A stretch of 5,096 nt of DNA from contig CALARM010001121.1 in the NCBI GenBank assembly GCA_937888925.1, forward strand, positions 1 to 5,096. The letters run 5' to 3'. Every line of letters begins with the position of its first letter. Position 1 is the first letter of the stretch. A program made the position numbers and the translations under genes. The notes beneath the pieces are model-generated. The model was not told where the DNA came from, did not search any database, and worked only from the letters and a program-made list of their open reading frames with translations. This DNA is from an uncultured Synergistia bacterium. Its GTDB lineage: Bacteria > Eremiobacterota > SpSt-956 > JAKJGF01. Shown piece by piece: positions 4,955 through 5,096 of the stretch.

Positions 4955-5056
4955 ATGTATAAAATAATAAATATGTTTCTTTTTTTGTTACTGTGTGCAT
5001 CTTTATTTTCCGTCACAGTCCTGGCAGCTTCTATAGACGCTGAAGTATCCTTATGA
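4955..5056 (+). CDS. signal-peptide reading frame of 33 codons; secreted peptide or 5' end of a frameshifted gene
   Basis: The ATG at 4955 has a very good Shine-Dalgarno site, GGAGG at 4943-4947 with seven bases of spacing. It encodes a textbook Sec signal peptide: a short lysine-bearing start (MYKIIN), a hydrophobic core (MFLFLLLCASLFSV, about 7-20) and a likely cut after VLA at residue 24. Only nine residues follow (ASIDAEVSL) before TGA at 5054 and TAG right after. The frame one base further on is open from 5037 to the window edge and reads YDRLTNFYSIV, so a one-base indel near 5045-5053 may have broken a secreted-protein gene. Alternatively the gene truly ends here, since a weak 5-bp hairpin AACTA/TAGTT (5063-5067 with 5080-5084) precedes a T-rich run. 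It starts 85 bases after the ankyrin stop and may be cotranscribed with it. No family is recognised. Confidence 0.5.
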   Translation: MYKIINMFLFLLLCASLFSVTVLAASIDAEVSL

Positions 5057-5096
5057 TAGGTTAACTAATTTCTACTCCATAGTTTTTTATTTTATA

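Overview
The window looks like a piece of an uncultured, fairly AT-rich, free-living bacterial genome. Shine-Dalgarno sites are strong and promoters look sigma70-like. The genes recognised are a leucine tRNA, a zinc-ribbon Ser/Thr kinase fused to a receiver domain, pyruvate kinase, a nucleotidyltransferase/HEPN gene pair and an ankyrin-repeat protein. Nothing here fixes the phylum. GTGA-based heptamer repeats between genes and eukaryotic-type kinases with N-terminal zinc ribbons occur in several lineages, so taxonomy is left open.

Layout. Positions 1-51 hold the 5' half of a tRNA-Leu(CAA) on the minus strand, cut by the window edge, with a near-consensus promoter at 65-93. A divergent promoter at 113-141 points the other way, towards a 483-residue kinase-receiver fusion (221-1672, plus). 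That gene converges on pyruvate kinase (1717-3450, minus). Both genes end inside a small patch of degenerate GTGA heptamers that forms an 11-bp inverted repeat. Related heptamers lie in the kinase leader (155-199) and in the pyruvate kinase leader (3476-3510).

At 3674-4380 (minus) lies a two-gene operon, nucleotidyltransferase then HEPN protein, with an ATGA overlap. It has its own promoter and a Shine-Dalgarno site that moves the first gene's start to 4380. It belongs to the broad MNT/HEPN class, which includes toxin-antitoxin pairs. Divergent from it is a short ankyrin-repeat reading frame (4543-4869, plus) with no normal start codon and a recent-looking internal 99-bp repeat. The last feature is a well-initiated signal-peptide reading frame (4955-5056) that stops after 33 codons, while another frame stays open to the window edge.

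The genes do not form one pathway. Pyruvate kinase is core glycolysis, and its active-site signature predicts a potassium-independent enzyme. The kinase-receiver fusion is a cytoplasmic signalling protein that could link a two-component phosphorelay to Ser/Thr phosphorylation. The region right of 3600 is accessory. The points most worth following are the kinase-receiver architecture, the heptamer family that supplies stop codons at gene ends, and the divergent MNT/HEPN pair. I see no evidence of a wholly new multi-gene system.
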